61,421 nt of DNA, taken from positions 1 to 61,421 of the forward strand of contig JAHHQN010000012.1 in assembly GCA_020026375.1 (NCBI GenBank), in the 5' to 3' direction. Below the pieces are notes generated by a model, which made no database searches, was not told the DNA's origin, and saw only the letters and a program-made list of their open reading frames with translations. Source of the stretch: Alistipes sp. (lineage in GTDB: Bacteria > Bacteroidota > Bacteroidia > Bacteroidales > Rikenellaceae). Shown here in pieces: positions 43,518 through 52,496 of the stretch (position 1 is the stretch's first letter; every line of letters begins with the position of its first letter). The translations under genes were made by a program, and so were the position numbers.

Positions 43518-45173
43518 ATGACCGATTCCCATACCCTTCCCCCACGGCAGCTCTTCGCGGGGCATCTTGTCGACATCGAACACCGCCGCATCTTCGACGC
43601 CGAAATCACCGTCTCGGGCGACACCATCACCGATATCCGCCCCACAGACCCCCTGCCCCACGATGCACCCTATCTGCTGCCCGGCTTCACCGACGCACAT
43701 ATCCACATCGAAAGCTCGATGATGACCCCCTGCAACTTCGCCCGTGTGGCCGTGCGCCACGGTGTGGTCAACGCCGTGTGCGACCCCCACGAAATCACCA
43801 ACGTACTCGGTGTAAAAGGCATCGACTTCATGATTGACAATGCCCGCCACTCGCGTTTCAACTTCTATTTCGGACTTCCGTCGTGTGTGCCGTCGTCGTC
43901 GCTCGAAACCGCAGGCGCCGCCATCGACGCGGCACAGACCCGCGAGCTGATACGCCGCGACGACCTCCACTTCCTGGCCGAGATGATGAACTATCCGGGG
44001 GTGCTGTTCAACGACAGCGAGGTCATGGGCAAGATAGCGGCCGCACGCGAAGCCGGCAAACCCGTCGACGGCCACGCCCCCGGTGTCATGGGCGAGGAGC
44101 TGCAACGCTATGCCGCCGCCGGCATCTCGACCGACCACGAATGCTCCACACCGGAGGAGGCACGCCAACGCATCGCCTGCGGCATGAAGGTCATCGTCAG
44201 GGAGGGCAGCGCCGCGCGTAACTTCGACGCGCTCTGCCCCATCATCGGGGAGTCCCCCCACGAGGTGATGCTCTGCTCCGACGACAAGCACCCCGACGAC
44301 CTGCTGCGCGGACACATCGACGCGCTGGTGCGTCGCGGCGTGGAGCGCGGCATAGGGGTGTGGGAGATGTTGCAGGCCGCCTGTACCACCCCCCAGCAGC
44401 ACTACCGCCTCCCCTCCTCACTCCTGAGGAAGGGCGACAGGGCCACCTTCATCGCAGTGGACAACCTCCGCGACCTGAACATAACGACCACCGTCATTGA
44501 CGGCTGCGTGGTCTACACCCGTGAGCAGGGGGTCATCGAGCAGGCACTCACCCCCGGTACTCCGTCCACGGAGTGTCCCAACCATTTCGAGGCACGCCCC
44601 ATCACCGAGGCCGACCTCTCGACACCGCTCACCGACGGCCGTGTGAAGGTCATCGTGGCCTTCGACGGCGAGTTATACACCCGATGTGAGGAGCTGCCCG
44701 TCGAGCGGCTCACCTCGCCCGAGATACAGAAAATCATGGTCTACAACCGCTACGGCAACGGCCGGCCGCAGGTGGGCTTCATCAAGGGATTCCACCTCAG
44801 CCACGGAGCCATAGGTGCCACCATCGCCCACGACAGCCACAACATTGTGGCCATAGGAGCGTCGGACAGCGACATGGTGGCGATGGTCAACGCCCTCATC
44901 GCTGCACGCGGCGGCGTGGGTGTCACCTCCGAAGGCCGGGCCGAAGTGCTGCCCCTGCCCATTGCAGGACTGATGTCGCAGGAGAGTGCCGAGGAGATTG
45001 CCCGACGCTACGGACGGCTCGATGCTCTGGCCAAACAGCTGGGCTGCACCATGCAGTCGCCCTTCATCACCATGGCGTTCATGGCCCTGCCCGTCATTCC
45101 GGAGCTGAAAATCACCGACAAGGGACTGGTTGACGTTCTGAAATTCGACTTCACGGAGCTGGTGAGCCGATAA
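43518..45173 (+). CDS. ade: Adenine deaminase
   Basis: A 551-residue cytoplasmic amidohydrolase that converts adenine to hypoxanthine and ammonia in purine salvage. Visible motifs are PGFTDAHIHIESS (metal-binding His pair), CDPHEITNVLG, GHAPGVMG, STDHECST, LCSDDKHPDDL and the C-terminal domain with VGFIKGFHLSHGAIGATIAHDSHN (TIAHDSHN is a strong Ade hallmark). Length is usual for the family. I start it at the ATG at 43518. The frame stays open for over a kilobase upstream, but that part lies opposite mutY and is not coding. It is a single-gene unit with terminator at 45192-45229. Confidence 0.95.
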   Translation: MTDSHTLPPRQLFAGHLVDIEHRRIFDAEITVSGDTITDIRPTDPLPHDAPYLLPGFTDAHIHIESSMMTPCNFARVAVRHGVVNAVCDPHEITNVLGVKGIDFMIDNARHSRFNFYFGLPSCVPSSSLETAGAAIDAAQTRELIRRDDLHFLAEMMNYPGVLFNDSEVMGKIAAAREAGKPVDGHAPGVMGEELQRYAAAGISTDHECSTPEEARQRIACGMKVIVREGSAARNFDALCPIIGESPHEVMLCSDDKHPDDLLRGHIDALVRRGVERGIGVWEMLQAACTTPQQHYRLPSSLLRKGDRATFIAVDNLRDLNITTTVIDGCVVYTREQGVIEQALTPGTPSTECPNHFEARPITEADLSTPLTDGRVKVIVAFDGELYTRCEELPVERLTSPEIQKIMVYNRYGNGRPQVGFIKGFHLSHGAIGATIAHDSHNIVAIGASDSDMVAMVNALIAARGGVGVTSEGRAEVLPLPIAGLMSQESAEEIARRYGRLDALAKQLGCTMQSPFITMAFMALPVIPELKITDKGLVDVLKFDFTELVSR

Positions 45174-45191
45174 ACCCCGTCGCAGCAACCC

Positions 45192-45229
45192 AAAAAAAGG
45201 ACGACTTCCTTATCGGAGTCGTCCTTTTT
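45192..45229. terminator. Bidirectional terminator between ade and luxS
   Basis: Perfect 13-bp stem (45194-45206 with 45217-45229) with A and T runs on both flanks, so it works in either direction for the two convergent genes. Confidence 0.88.
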
Positions 45230-45255
45230 GGGTCACGGCGGTCATGCCGCACACG

Positions 45256-45735
45256 TTATGCAGGGTAGACCAGATTCTCGTCGGTGATGCAGTCGAGCAC
45301 CTCACGGAGATATTTGGCGGCTTCCCAGCGCGCCATCGGCAGGTTCATCAACAGATAATTGCCGCAGTCGCGCGCCGTGGCACCCGGCACATCGCCCTCA
45401 TACGAGGCCACAAACTCGAAGGTCTCTCTGACCAGCGGCAGAATGTCGCGTGAGGTCAAATCGCCCTTCACCACCAGATAGTTGCCCGTAAGGCAACCCA
45501 TGGGTCCCCAATAGATGATGCTGTCGGCCCACACGGGGTGGTTGCGCAGGAAGGTGGCAGCCAGATGCTCCATGGTGTGAATGGCTTCGGGACTCAATGC
45601 AGGTTCGCGGTTGGGTTCCTTCATACGAATGTCGAAGGTGGTGACCACCTGCTCGCCGACATTGTCCTGTCGCGAGACGTAGATGCCGCGGCGGAGGCGG
45701 ATATGGTCTACTGTAAAACTCGGTATCTTCTTCAT
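45256..45735 (-). CDS. luxS: S-ribosylhomocysteine lyase LuxS
   Basis: A 159-residue zinc enzyme that splits S-ribosylhomocysteine into homocysteine and DPD, the precursor of autoinducer-2. Metal ligands are the HTMEH pair (H53 and H57) and C124 in ARDCGNY; the catalytic Cys is C81 in GPMGCLTGNY. In most LuxS proteins that last motif reads GPMGCRTGFY, so R-to-L and F-to-N changes stand out next to the catalytic Cys. Length and remaining motifs are normal. It ends the unit with mtnN, starting 6 bp after it, so the two steps of S-adenosylhomocysteine recycling are co-expressed. Confidence 0.95.
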   Translation of the reverse strand: MKKIPSFTVDHIRLRRGIYVSRQDNVGEQVVTTFDIRMKEPNREPALSPEAIHTMEHLAATFLRNHPVWADSIIYWGPMGCLTGNYLVVKGDLTSRDILPLVRETFEFVASYEGDVPGATARDCGNYLLMNLPMARWEAAKYLREVLDCITDENLVYPA

Positions 45736-45741
45736 AACGGT

Positions 45742-46440
45742 CTATAAATTTTCGGGTAAGGCATGCAGGAAGGTCTCCGTCACACGGAACGAACGGTCGG
45801 CCATCTCCTGCCAGAAGTTGACATACTGTGAGAAATTCTCCTCGCCGTGGACGGGGCAGTCGCTGATGATGCGGAAGCTGATGAACGGTGTGGAGTGGAG
45901 GTGGCAGACCTGCGCAATGGCGGCCGACTCCATGTCGACGGCCAATCCGTCGGGGAAGTTGGCCTTGATGTGGTCCAACGCCGCACGCTCCGAGATGAAC
46001 TGGTCGCCCGTGCAAATCAGACCGCCGTGGATACGGGTCGGCGTGTCGAGCGACAACGCCGCGCGGTAGAGCCGCTCATCGCCGTCGAAACGCGCGGGAA
46101 GTCCCTGCACCTGTCCGTAGGCGTTGCCCTCGCCGCACCACACATCGTGGTAGGCCGTCTGGCGGCTCACCACCACGTCCATCACACGCAGACACTCATC
46201 GATACCTCCGGCCACACCCGTGCTGATGACACAGTCGGGGCGGAAGTTGCGAATCAGCTCCACGGTTCCGGCCGCGGCATTCACCTTGCCGATGCCGCAC
46301 TGCATCAGCACCACGTCGTTGCCGCGAATGCGTCCTTTGATGTAGGTGTAGGGGGCGATGGTCACTTCGCACTTGTCGGTCAGTTGGTCAGCCAGCTGCT
46401 TCTGTTCCGAAGACATGGCTGTGATAATTCCTATATTCAT
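45742..46440 (-). CDS. mtnN: 5'-methylthioadenosine/S-adenosylhomocysteine nucleosidase
   Basis: A 232-residue nucleosidase (MTAN, Pfs) that removes adenine from methylthioadenosine and S-adenosylhomocysteine, feeding LuxS. Family sites: IGIITAMSSEQ with the catalytic Glu near 13, CGIGKVNAAAGT, STGVAGGI, the substrate-binding Glu in VDMESAAIAQ (about 170) and the catalytic Asp in RIISDCP (about 195). The start at 46440 (MNIGIITAM) matches the family; an in-frame ATG further upstream would overlap the promoter. It forms a two-gene unit with luxS. Confidence 0.94.
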   Translation of the reverse strand: MNIGIITAMSSEQKQLADQLTDKCEVTIAPYTYIKGRIRGNDVVLMQCGIGKVNAAAGTVELIRNFRPDCVISTGVAGGIDECLRVMDVVVSRQTAYHDVWCGEGNAYGQVQGLPARFDGDERLYRAALSLDTPTRIHGGLICTGDQFISERAALDHIKANFPDGLAVDMESAAIAQVCHLHSTPFISFRIISDCPVHGEENFSQYVNFWQEMADRSFRVTETFLHALPENL

Positions 46441-46464
46441 GTATTCAAATTGATTTCGTGGGGA

Positions 46465-46472
46465 CAAATTTA
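46465..46472 (-). promoter_or_regulatory. -7 element of the mtnN-luxS unit
   Basis: TAAATTTG on the minus strand, a perfect TAnnTTTG match, 24 bp before the mtnN ATG. It lies in the short gap after the proC stop codon (46497). Confidence 0.5.
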
Positions 46473-46496
46473 CACTTTTTTCGTCAGCCGACGAAA

Positions 46497-47288
46497 TTAT
46501 TTGCACGCCTTGAGCGCACGCACCACCGCCGAGGTGAATCCCGCATGTTCCAGTTCGTTGATGCCGCGTATGGTGATGCCGCCCGGTGTGGTGACCTTGT
46601 CAATCTCCGCCTCGGGGTGCGACCCGTTGGTCTGGAGCAGGCGCGCCGCCCCGATGAGTGTCTGCGCCACCATGGCCTGCGCGGCGGCGGCCGGAAGTCC
46701 CAGCTCCACACCGCCCTCGACATTGGCGCGGATATAGCGCAGGGCAAAGGCAATGCCGCACGAGGCCAATATCATGCAGGGGGTCATCTGCGACTCGTCG
46801 ATGAGCATGGCCTCGCCCAGTTCGCCGAACAACCGCAGCACCGTGTCGGTCTGCTCGCGCGAGGCGCGGTGTGCCGCCACAAAGGTCATGCTGCTCTTCA
46901 CCTCGATGGCCGTGTTGGGCATCACCCGAAAGAGCGGCAGAGGGGCGGTCACACCCCGTTGCGCCAGCAGCTCCTCGAGACGGGCGAAGTCCAATCCGGC
47001 GACAATCGACACCAGCAGTTGTCCCTCGCACAACGAGGGGGCTATCTCCGAGAGCAGCCGTTCCACCATGTGGGCTTTCACGGCCACGACCACCACATCG
47101 GCACCGCGCACGGCCTCCGCATTGTCGAGCGAGAGGCGGAAGCCGCCGTCGAAGGCACGCAGACGCTCCAAAGTGGCGGAGGAACCTGCCGTGCAGGTGA
47201 TTTCGCCGGCCGCCACACTTCCGCCCCGAGCCAGCCCGCGGGCGATGGCACCGCCCATGTTGCCGGCACCCAGAATCGTTATCTTCAT
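46497..47288 (-). CDS. proC: Pyrroline-5-carboxylate reductase
   Basis: A 263-residue NAD(P)H-dependent enzyme for the last step of proline synthesis. The N-terminal Rossmann motif is ITILGAGNMGGAIARGL. Then come VVAVKAHMVERLL, LVSIVAGL, FRVMPNTAIEV and, in the C-terminal helical domain, the ProC signature DKVTTPGGITIRGINELEHAG. I prefer the start at 47288, where the Rossmann strand begins. The other in-frame ATG (47306) lies only about 10 nt from the likely transcription start. Length matches the family. Confidence 0.95.
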   Translation of the reverse strand: MKITILGAGNMGGAIARGLARGGSVAAGEITCTAGSSATLERLRAFDGGFRLSLDNAEAVRGADVVVVAVKAHMVERLLSEIAPSLCEGQLLVSIVAGLDFARLEELLAQRGVTAPLPLFRVMPNTAIEVKSSMTFVAAHRASREQTDTVLRLFGELGEAMLIDESQMTPCMILASCGIAFALRYIRANVEGGVELGLPAAAAQAMVAQTLIGAARLLQTNGSHPEAEIDKVTTPGGITIRGINELEHAGFTSAVVRALKACK

Positions 47289-47322
47289 CTTGTTATCTAC
47301 TGTCATATTCGTTTTCTTTGGA

Positions 47323-47330
47323 CAAATATA
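47323..47330 (-). promoter_or_regulatory. -7 element of proC
   Basis: TATATTTG on the minus strand, a perfect match to TAnnTTTG, 35 bp before the preferred proC start. It faces away from the promoter of the next gene within a 141-bp divergent region. Confidence 0.5.
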
Positions 47331-47376
47331 TATTTTTTTATTAACATATTGCGGCACACACCTCCCCATATTTTTG

Positions 47377-47384
47377 TAAATTTG
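47377..47384 (+). promoter_or_regulatory. -7 element of the threonine-aldolase-like gene
   Basis: TAAATTTG at 47377-47384; a second match, TATTTTTG, overlaps just before it at 47369-47376. Either would start transcription about 40 bp before the ATG at 47430. Confidence 0.45.
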
Positions 47385-47429
47385 CCCTCAACGAGGAATA
47401 TTCCTCCCTCACAAAAACATTCGGAAAAA

Positions 47430-48455
47430 ATGATACACTTCGATACCGACTACATGGCAGGCGCCCATCCGCAGATTATGGAACGCCTGCTGGCCACCAA
47501 TCTCGAAATGACCGCCGGCTACGGCAGCGACGACTATACCCGACACGCCAAAACCCTCATCATGGAGGCCTGCGGCCTTACGCAGGGCGAGGTACACTTT
47601 CTGGTGGGCGGCACACAGACCAACGCCACCGTCATCGACGGACTGCTGGCCCGCCATCAGGGGGTGCTGGCCGCCGAAAGCGGACACATCAATGTCCACG
47701 AATCGGGCGCCATCGAGGCCTCGGGACACAAGGTGCTGACCCTCCCCTCCCACGAGGGAAAGGTCTGTGCCGAAGAGGTGGAACGCTACATCGCGCAGTT
47801 CTATGCCGACGACACCTACCTCCACATGGTCGCCCCCGGCATGCTCTACATCTCGCAACCCACCGAATACGGCACACTCTACACGCTCGAGGAGCTGAAA
47901 TCGCTCCACGAGGTGTGCCGCCGCGCCGACATTCCGCTCTACATCGACGGTGCGCGTCTGGGCTACGCCCTCGGCAGTCCGGCCGCGGATTTCACCCTCG
48001 GGGAGCTGGCCCAATGCTGCGAGGTGTTCTACATCGGCGGCACGAAGGTGGGCGCACTGTTCGGTGAGGCGGTGGTGGCCACCCGCAACGGTCTGCTACC
48101 CCACTTCTTCCCGCTTGTCAAGCAGCACGGCGCACTGCTGGCCAAAGGCCGACTGCTGGGACTGCAGTTCGAGACGCTCTTCACCGACGGACTCTACACC
48201 CGAATTGGCGCACATGCCGTCAGACTGGCCATGAAACTCAAGCGCGGCTTCGTGGAGAAGGGCTACGAGCTCTACATCGACTCGCCCACCAACCAGCAGT
48301 TCTTCCGTCTGGAGAACCACAAGATGGACGAACTGATGCAGCACGCCGGATTCGAGATGTGGGGACCGCGCGGCGAGACCCACACCGTGGTGCGTCTGGT
48401 GACCAGTTGGGCCACTCGCGAGGAGGACGTCGACACGCTGATTGCACTGTTGTAG
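47430..48455 (+). CDS. Low-specificity threonine aldolase-like PLP enzyme
   Basis: A 341-residue fold-type I PLP enzyme of the beta-eliminating lyase/threonine aldolase family. It likely cleaves threonine or allo-threonine to glycine and acetaldehyde. Seen: FDTDYMAGAHPQIM at the start, YGSDDYTRHAKTLI, FLVGGTQTNATVIDG, the cofactor Asp in LYIDGARLGYAL (about 172) and the PLP Lys in FYIGGTKVGALFGE (about 202). I start it at the ATG at 47430. The frame is open upstream but overlaps proC on the other strand. It is a single-gene unit ended at 48491-48533. Specificity for threonine over related amino acids is not proven by sequence. Confidence 0.88.
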   Translation: MIHFDTDYMAGAHPQIMERLLATNLEMTAGYGSDDYTRHAKTLIMEACGLTQGEVHFLVGGTQTNATVIDGLLARHQGVLAAESGHINVHESGAIEASGHKVLTLPSHEGKVCAEEVERYIAQFYADDTYLHMVAPGMLYISQPTEYGTLYTLEELKSLHEVCRRADIPLYIDGARLGYALGSPAADFTLGELAQCCEVFYIGGTKVGALFGEAVVATRNGLLPHFFPLVKQHGALLAKGRLLGLQFETLFTDGLYTRIGAHAVRLAMKLKRGFVEKGYELYIDSPTNQQFFRLENHKMDELMQHAGFEMWGPRGETHTVVRLVTSWATREEDVDTLIALL

Positions 48456-48490
48456 GTCACCTCAACATCGGAGAAATCCCCTTAGGCAAC

Positions 48491-48533
48491 AAAAAAGCGG
48501 ACGACCGTCTTCGAAAGACAGTCGTCCGCTTTT
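48491..48533. terminator. Bidirectional terminator
   Basis: Perfect 13-bp stem (48493-48505 with 48521-48533) with A and T runs on the two flanks. It ends the aldolase gene on the plus strand and the pilus operon on the minus strand. Confidence 0.9.
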
Positions 48534-48556
48534 GCCGCTATCACGATACAGCCGGC

Positions 48557-51500
48557 CTACTTCACATCCTGCACACCACGCACATAGAACACATAGGAAT
48601 CTTTACCCGATACTGTACCATCATTATCGTTCTTCAAACGGAAAGTCGTTCCGCTGCTAATGCTCCAGAAAGGTATCTTGGTAGACGAAGGACCAAGGTT
48701 GGCACTCTTTGTTCCGCTGGTGATGGCCGCTTTTCCCTTGCTCAAATTTCCTCCAAACCAATCCTGATTGAACGACATACCCATAATGGCAGCCTCACGC
48801 AAGTTGGGGATACGCCAGTGGTGAAGGTCGGTACCGTCAGCCTCCTCGCTGTAATCATAAGCAAGACTATGTTCGGGACCACGGTAATAGTAGATACCGT
48901 TCACACCGCCTGCCACGTCATCGGGTGACCACACTCCGGCCACCTGCCACCATGTACGGGGAACGCCATCGATTTTGACCGTGCGGTCGAAAACATCAGC
49001 TCCGTTGCGGTTCTCCGTATAGGAGGTATACCCCACTTTGTTTTTGGCGATTTTAAATTCGCGAGGCAACCAGTTTTGTTTGTCTTCGTGGGTATGATGA
49101 CCGATTTCACCCACTCCGATATGATCACGGAAGGCACGGGGATTCATCTTGTTCAACACAATGTAGTAATTCTTACCATTCACACGCTTGTTATAGTCCA
49201 CATAAGCGCCGTTACGGGTCTCCGAAACAATATACAAGGGATCCTGCTTAAACTTATTCTCGTCATCACCCTTGCCGAAAACCACTCCCGTGTTGGGAAC
49301 ACCATGATTCGTGAGCATACGCGCCATACGCACACCATAGGTGACATGAAGATTGGCAACCCCATACTTACCGCGCGAACAGCCCTCTTCGGCCCAGAAA
49401 ATACGGTTTTTTTCCTTATCCGTACTGCTGATGTAATGGGCAAGAGGTAGTCCCAAAGCCCAATCAGCAATGAACCCGTTCGAATTGGTCAGTACGATTG
49501 CGCGGTCTCGCTCAAAAAGCGGATTTTCGAAAACGGGACGACCTCCCAGGAAACACAACACATACTGTTCGATGGCCGGCAGAAACCAACGGATTTCATC
49601 GGGATCGAGCTGGCCGTTGCGATTCAAATCCCTGTTACGCGGATAGACTGCCCACTGCGCACGGCGGCCGTTACGTCCGCGGTCGTCGTTCTGTGTAAAG
49701 TTCTGCTCGGTGACAGGTTCCATACGACCTTTCTCATCGAAATAGCGGGCAGCCTTATCCCATCTGATCACCCGCTCGTTGTCCACTTCCTGCTTGTGGG
49801 TATTATACCACTGCATGGTGTTGAACAGGCCGTTGTCCATCGAGGTACCCTGAGTCATCTGACCGCTGTTGGATTCCGGCTCCGCGCCACCACCTGCAAA
49901 TCGTCCCCAACAACGGTATTTGGCCTTATACTCGTCGAGTCCCTCGATACCGAAGGCCACATTGGCCACCGTCTGACCGTCTTCGGCTTTGGTGGCATAG
50001 AGCGTCTGTATCGAATTCTGGTGGATAGCCACATGGGCATCGGAATAGACACTGTGAGAGTCCGCGCTGAATTCCTCATTCTCCATGAAGAACAACGCCT
50101 TGCGCTTCCTCACATTACAGAACGATGTCCAGTCGACCTGCGCACCCGTCACGGGATTGAAGTCGTAGTAGAACTCGTCGACAAAGATGGTAAAGTGGAC
50201 ATACTGACGGCCGTCGAGCGGCTTGCCCTCGTCCTTCCAATGGCAGAACAACTCCCACACCAGACGGGTGAACTCCAACGAATTGAGCAGTCGGTATGGG
50301 TGGTCGTTGTCTTTTTCGTGAGTCAATACCGAATACTTCTCGAGATAAGAGGTCTGACGTTCGTAACCGCCATAGGTCTCGGAGTAGTTGATACCGTTCT
50401 TGGTCGTGGGGTCGATGAGCGAGCGCGACGGATCGGAGGGGGTGCCGTGCCATGCGAAATGAATCCAGTCATAGTCGTGGCGCACCAGGTCGGTCAGCTC
50501 GCGGTCGGCCTCGTCGAAGATACCCATCTCGCCGTTCTCCTTGCGTTTGAGTACACCCTTGAACAGTTCGTAGGGGGTCGACAGCGCAAAGGCAAAACCC
50601 TTGTCGTAGTCATCGGGCATACGCGCAAAGTTGATGCTCAGATTGCGCGTCTCGTAGTGGGCGTCCAGCTCGTAGAAGTGCTGCGACTCGCTCACGATAC
50701 CCTCGGCACCGGGCTGCTTCTCCTGCTCGTAGATATTGCCGCCATTCTCGCGCGTGGCCTCCAGCTTGATGTTGTTGACTCCGGCAATACGGATATTGTA
50801 GGTATAGTGGTGGTTGCGCAACAGGTTATAGTCGTTGACCTTGCGTTTGAAATCGGCGAACGAGTGAATCTCCTGAGACAGTTCCTCACCCGTGATATTG
50901 TAGTTGTCGTTGCCCACGTAACCCAGATGGACACAATAGGTCACTTCAGCCGTACGCGAACGGGTGGCCGCCTTCTCCTCGGAGTCGGTGGGCTGCTGGT
51001 TCTCATCCCAATAGGGGTAGCGGTCTACCGGATAATCGGGGAACTGGGCATTGCGGTCGTCGTCGACACGGCGGCGCACCGGCTCCTTGGGATTGAAGTA
51101 GTAGCCCTTGAGACGCAGATAGGTGGCCTCCGAAGGAGCGTATTCGAAATCGCCGTTATAGACCGTTATCGTCTGGTCGTTGTTACCGGGGTTGTGGGGA
51201 TCATACTCCTCACGGTCGGGATTTTCGGCGGGCGAAGAGTATTTCTTGCACAACTCACGCAGCGAGTAGCCGAACACCGAATAGCGGTTGGGATACACTG
51301 AAAAGGCAGCCGACACCTCGTCAGCACTCACCATCTTGTCGCCCGCCAGATTGAACTCCTTGTTGTACTGTGCAGCGATACGCTCTGCATCTATGTCGCA
51401 CCCCATACGCGGCTCGACCTTCTGCGCGGCAAAGTAATTCTCGAAGGGGTAGAACGTAAACGTCCAACCACCACCTTCGGTGGAGGTGATATCTCGCATG

Positions 51501-52456
51501 AAGACCTTGCTGTTACGCACCTCCTTCGCAGGGACACGCTTCAACGGCTCGAACCAGTAGAGAAACTCCTGCGAGGGGGCATTGATGACCTGCCACGACT
51601 TGAGACGGAAATAGGCACCGGGGGTATCCTTCAGTTTGCCGTCGGGAATGATGTTGACCGTCACCTTGCTGTCGAGACGGTGGACGAACACCGCACCCGG
51701 ACGCTCCTCGACGCCCGGCGTGGGTTTGGCTCCCAGTGGACGGAATACCACACCCGTGGTATTGTCAACCACACGCAGATGGTGCTTCTTGTTACCGTCG
51801 GGAACGAGCGACAGCATCTGCTGCGTGCCGTGGATATAGTGCTGTGCCTTGACATCGGAGAAGAAACCGCTCATGAGGTGGTGGCCCTGCATACGCTCCA
51901 CATTCACCTCGTTCCTGCTGTTGACCGACAGTTTGGCGGTGAGCAAGTTCAACATTGAAGCCATGTTGGTGAGCGTGTCGCACGTAATCAGCAGGTCGCT
52001 GTCATTGCCCACACCCTGTACATTGGAGTAGCCCACATTGGCGATGGCGAAGATACGCGCCTTGCGGCAGCTCACCGCCGACATGTGAAAGGTGTCGACA
52101 CGGTATTTGTGGCCTTCCTCTTCCACCTCCTTGAGGTCGGAGGTAAGGTCGGCGAAATACTTTCGCGAGATGACCTTGCAATGTTCGGGGCCCTCGTTCA
52201 GGCGCGACATGTCTACAATGAAGAAATAGATGGAGTGGATATGCTGCTCGGTATCTACCCCTTTGGCACCGCGTGTGGCCACCTCACGATCGGAGAAGTC
52301 CGACGAGGCCACGGCCAGCGACACCATGCCTTCGACCCCTTCCTCCACCGCGTCGGGCGAGAAAAAGCCGCCCGCTACCTCGTCCTTCTGGCACGAGGTG
52401 GCCAACAGTAACAGACCGCAGAGGGTCATCATGTAATATGCGAACTGACGTTTCAT
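48557..52456 (-). CDS. Probable pilus tip protein, 1299-aa lipoprotein
   Basis: A very large exported lipoprotein (LLLLATSC, lipid Cys near 22) that ends a type V pilus operon, where tip adhesins often lie. The N-terminal ~450 residues look like fimbrillin-type sandwiches with SIYFFIVDMSRLNE and ARIFAIANVGY, as in FimB/Mfa2-like subunits. Near 937-953 a stretch RDLNRNGQLDPDEI matches an EF-hand/dockerin calcium loop. The C-terminus (HHWRIPNLREAAIM, then FRLKNDNDGTVSGKDSY and YVFYVRGVQDVK) resembles the closing domain of major-paralogue-type surface proteins. I recall such proteins annotated as DUF4906-containing, but I am not certain. The 3' third is visibly poorer in G+C than the 5' part. 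Confidence 0.8.
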   Translation of the reverse strand: MKRQFAYYMMTLCGLLLLATSCQKDEVAGGFFSPDAVEEGVEGMVSLAVASSDFSDREVATRGAKGVDTEQHIHSIYFFIVDMSRLNEGPEHCKVISRKYFADLTSDLKEVEEEGHKYRVDTFHMSAVSCRKARIFAIANVGYSNVQGVGNDSDLLITCDTLTNMASMLNLLTAKLSVNSRNEVNVERMQGHHLMSGFFSDVKAQHYIHGTQQMLSLVPDGNKKHHLRVVDNTTGVVFRPLGAKPTPGVEERPGAVFVHRLDSKVTVNIIPDGKLKDTPGAYFRLKSWQVINAPSQEFLYWFEPLKRVPAKEVRNSKVFMRDITSTEGGGWTFTFYPFENYFAAQKVEPRMGCDIDAERIAAQYNKEFNLAGDKMVSADEVSAAFSVYPNRYSVFGYSLRELCKKYSSPAENPDREEYDPHNPGNNDQTITVYNGDFEYAPSEATYLRLKGYYFNPKEPVRRRVDDDRNAQFPDYPVDRYPYWDENQQPTDSEEKAATRSRTAEVTYCVHLGYVGNDNYNITGEELSQEIHSFADFKRKVNDYNLLRNHHYTYNIRIAGVNNIKLEATRENGGNIYEQEKQPGAEGIVSESQHFYELDAHYETRNLSINFARMPDDYDKGFAFALSTPYELFKGVLKRKENGEMGIFDEADRELTDLVRHDYDWIHFAWHGTPSDPSRSLIDPTTKNGINYSETYGGYERQTSYLEKYSVLTHEKDNDHPYRLLNSLEFTRLVWELFCHWKDEGKPLDGRQYVHFTIFVDEFYYDFNPVTGAQVDWTSFCNVRKRKALFFMENEEFSADSHSVYSDAHVAIHQNSIQTLYATKAEDGQTVANVAFGIEGLDEYKAKYRCWGRFAGGGAEPESNSGQMTQGTSMDNGLFNTMQWYNTHKQEVDNERVIRWDKAARYFDEKGRMEPVTEQNFTQNDDRGRNGRRAQWAVYPRNRDLNRNGQLDPDEIRWFLPAIEQYVLCFLGGRPVFENPLFERDRAIVLTNSNGFIADWALGLPLAHYISSTDKEKNRIFWAEEGCSRGKYGVANLHVTYGVRMARMLTNHGVPNTGVVFGKGDDENKFKQDPLYIVSETRNGAYVDYNKRVNGKNYYIVLNKMNPRAFRDHIGVGEIGHHTHEDKQNWLPREFKIAKNKVGYTSYTENRNGADVFDRTVKIDGVPRTWWQVAGVWSPDDVAGGVNGIYYYRGPEHSLAYDYSEEADGTDLHHWRIPNLREAAIMGMSFNQDWFGGNLSKGKAAITSGTKSANLGPSSTKIPFWSISSGTTFRLKNDNDGTVSGKDSYVFYVRGVQDVK

Positions 52457-52496
52457 GTCTTCAATAAAAAGTGTTCAAATATAATCCCAAAATCAA

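Noticed and set aside
46458..47429. N-terminal extension of the threonine-aldolase-like frame
   Set aside because: It runs antisense to proC; the conserved protein begins at 47430.
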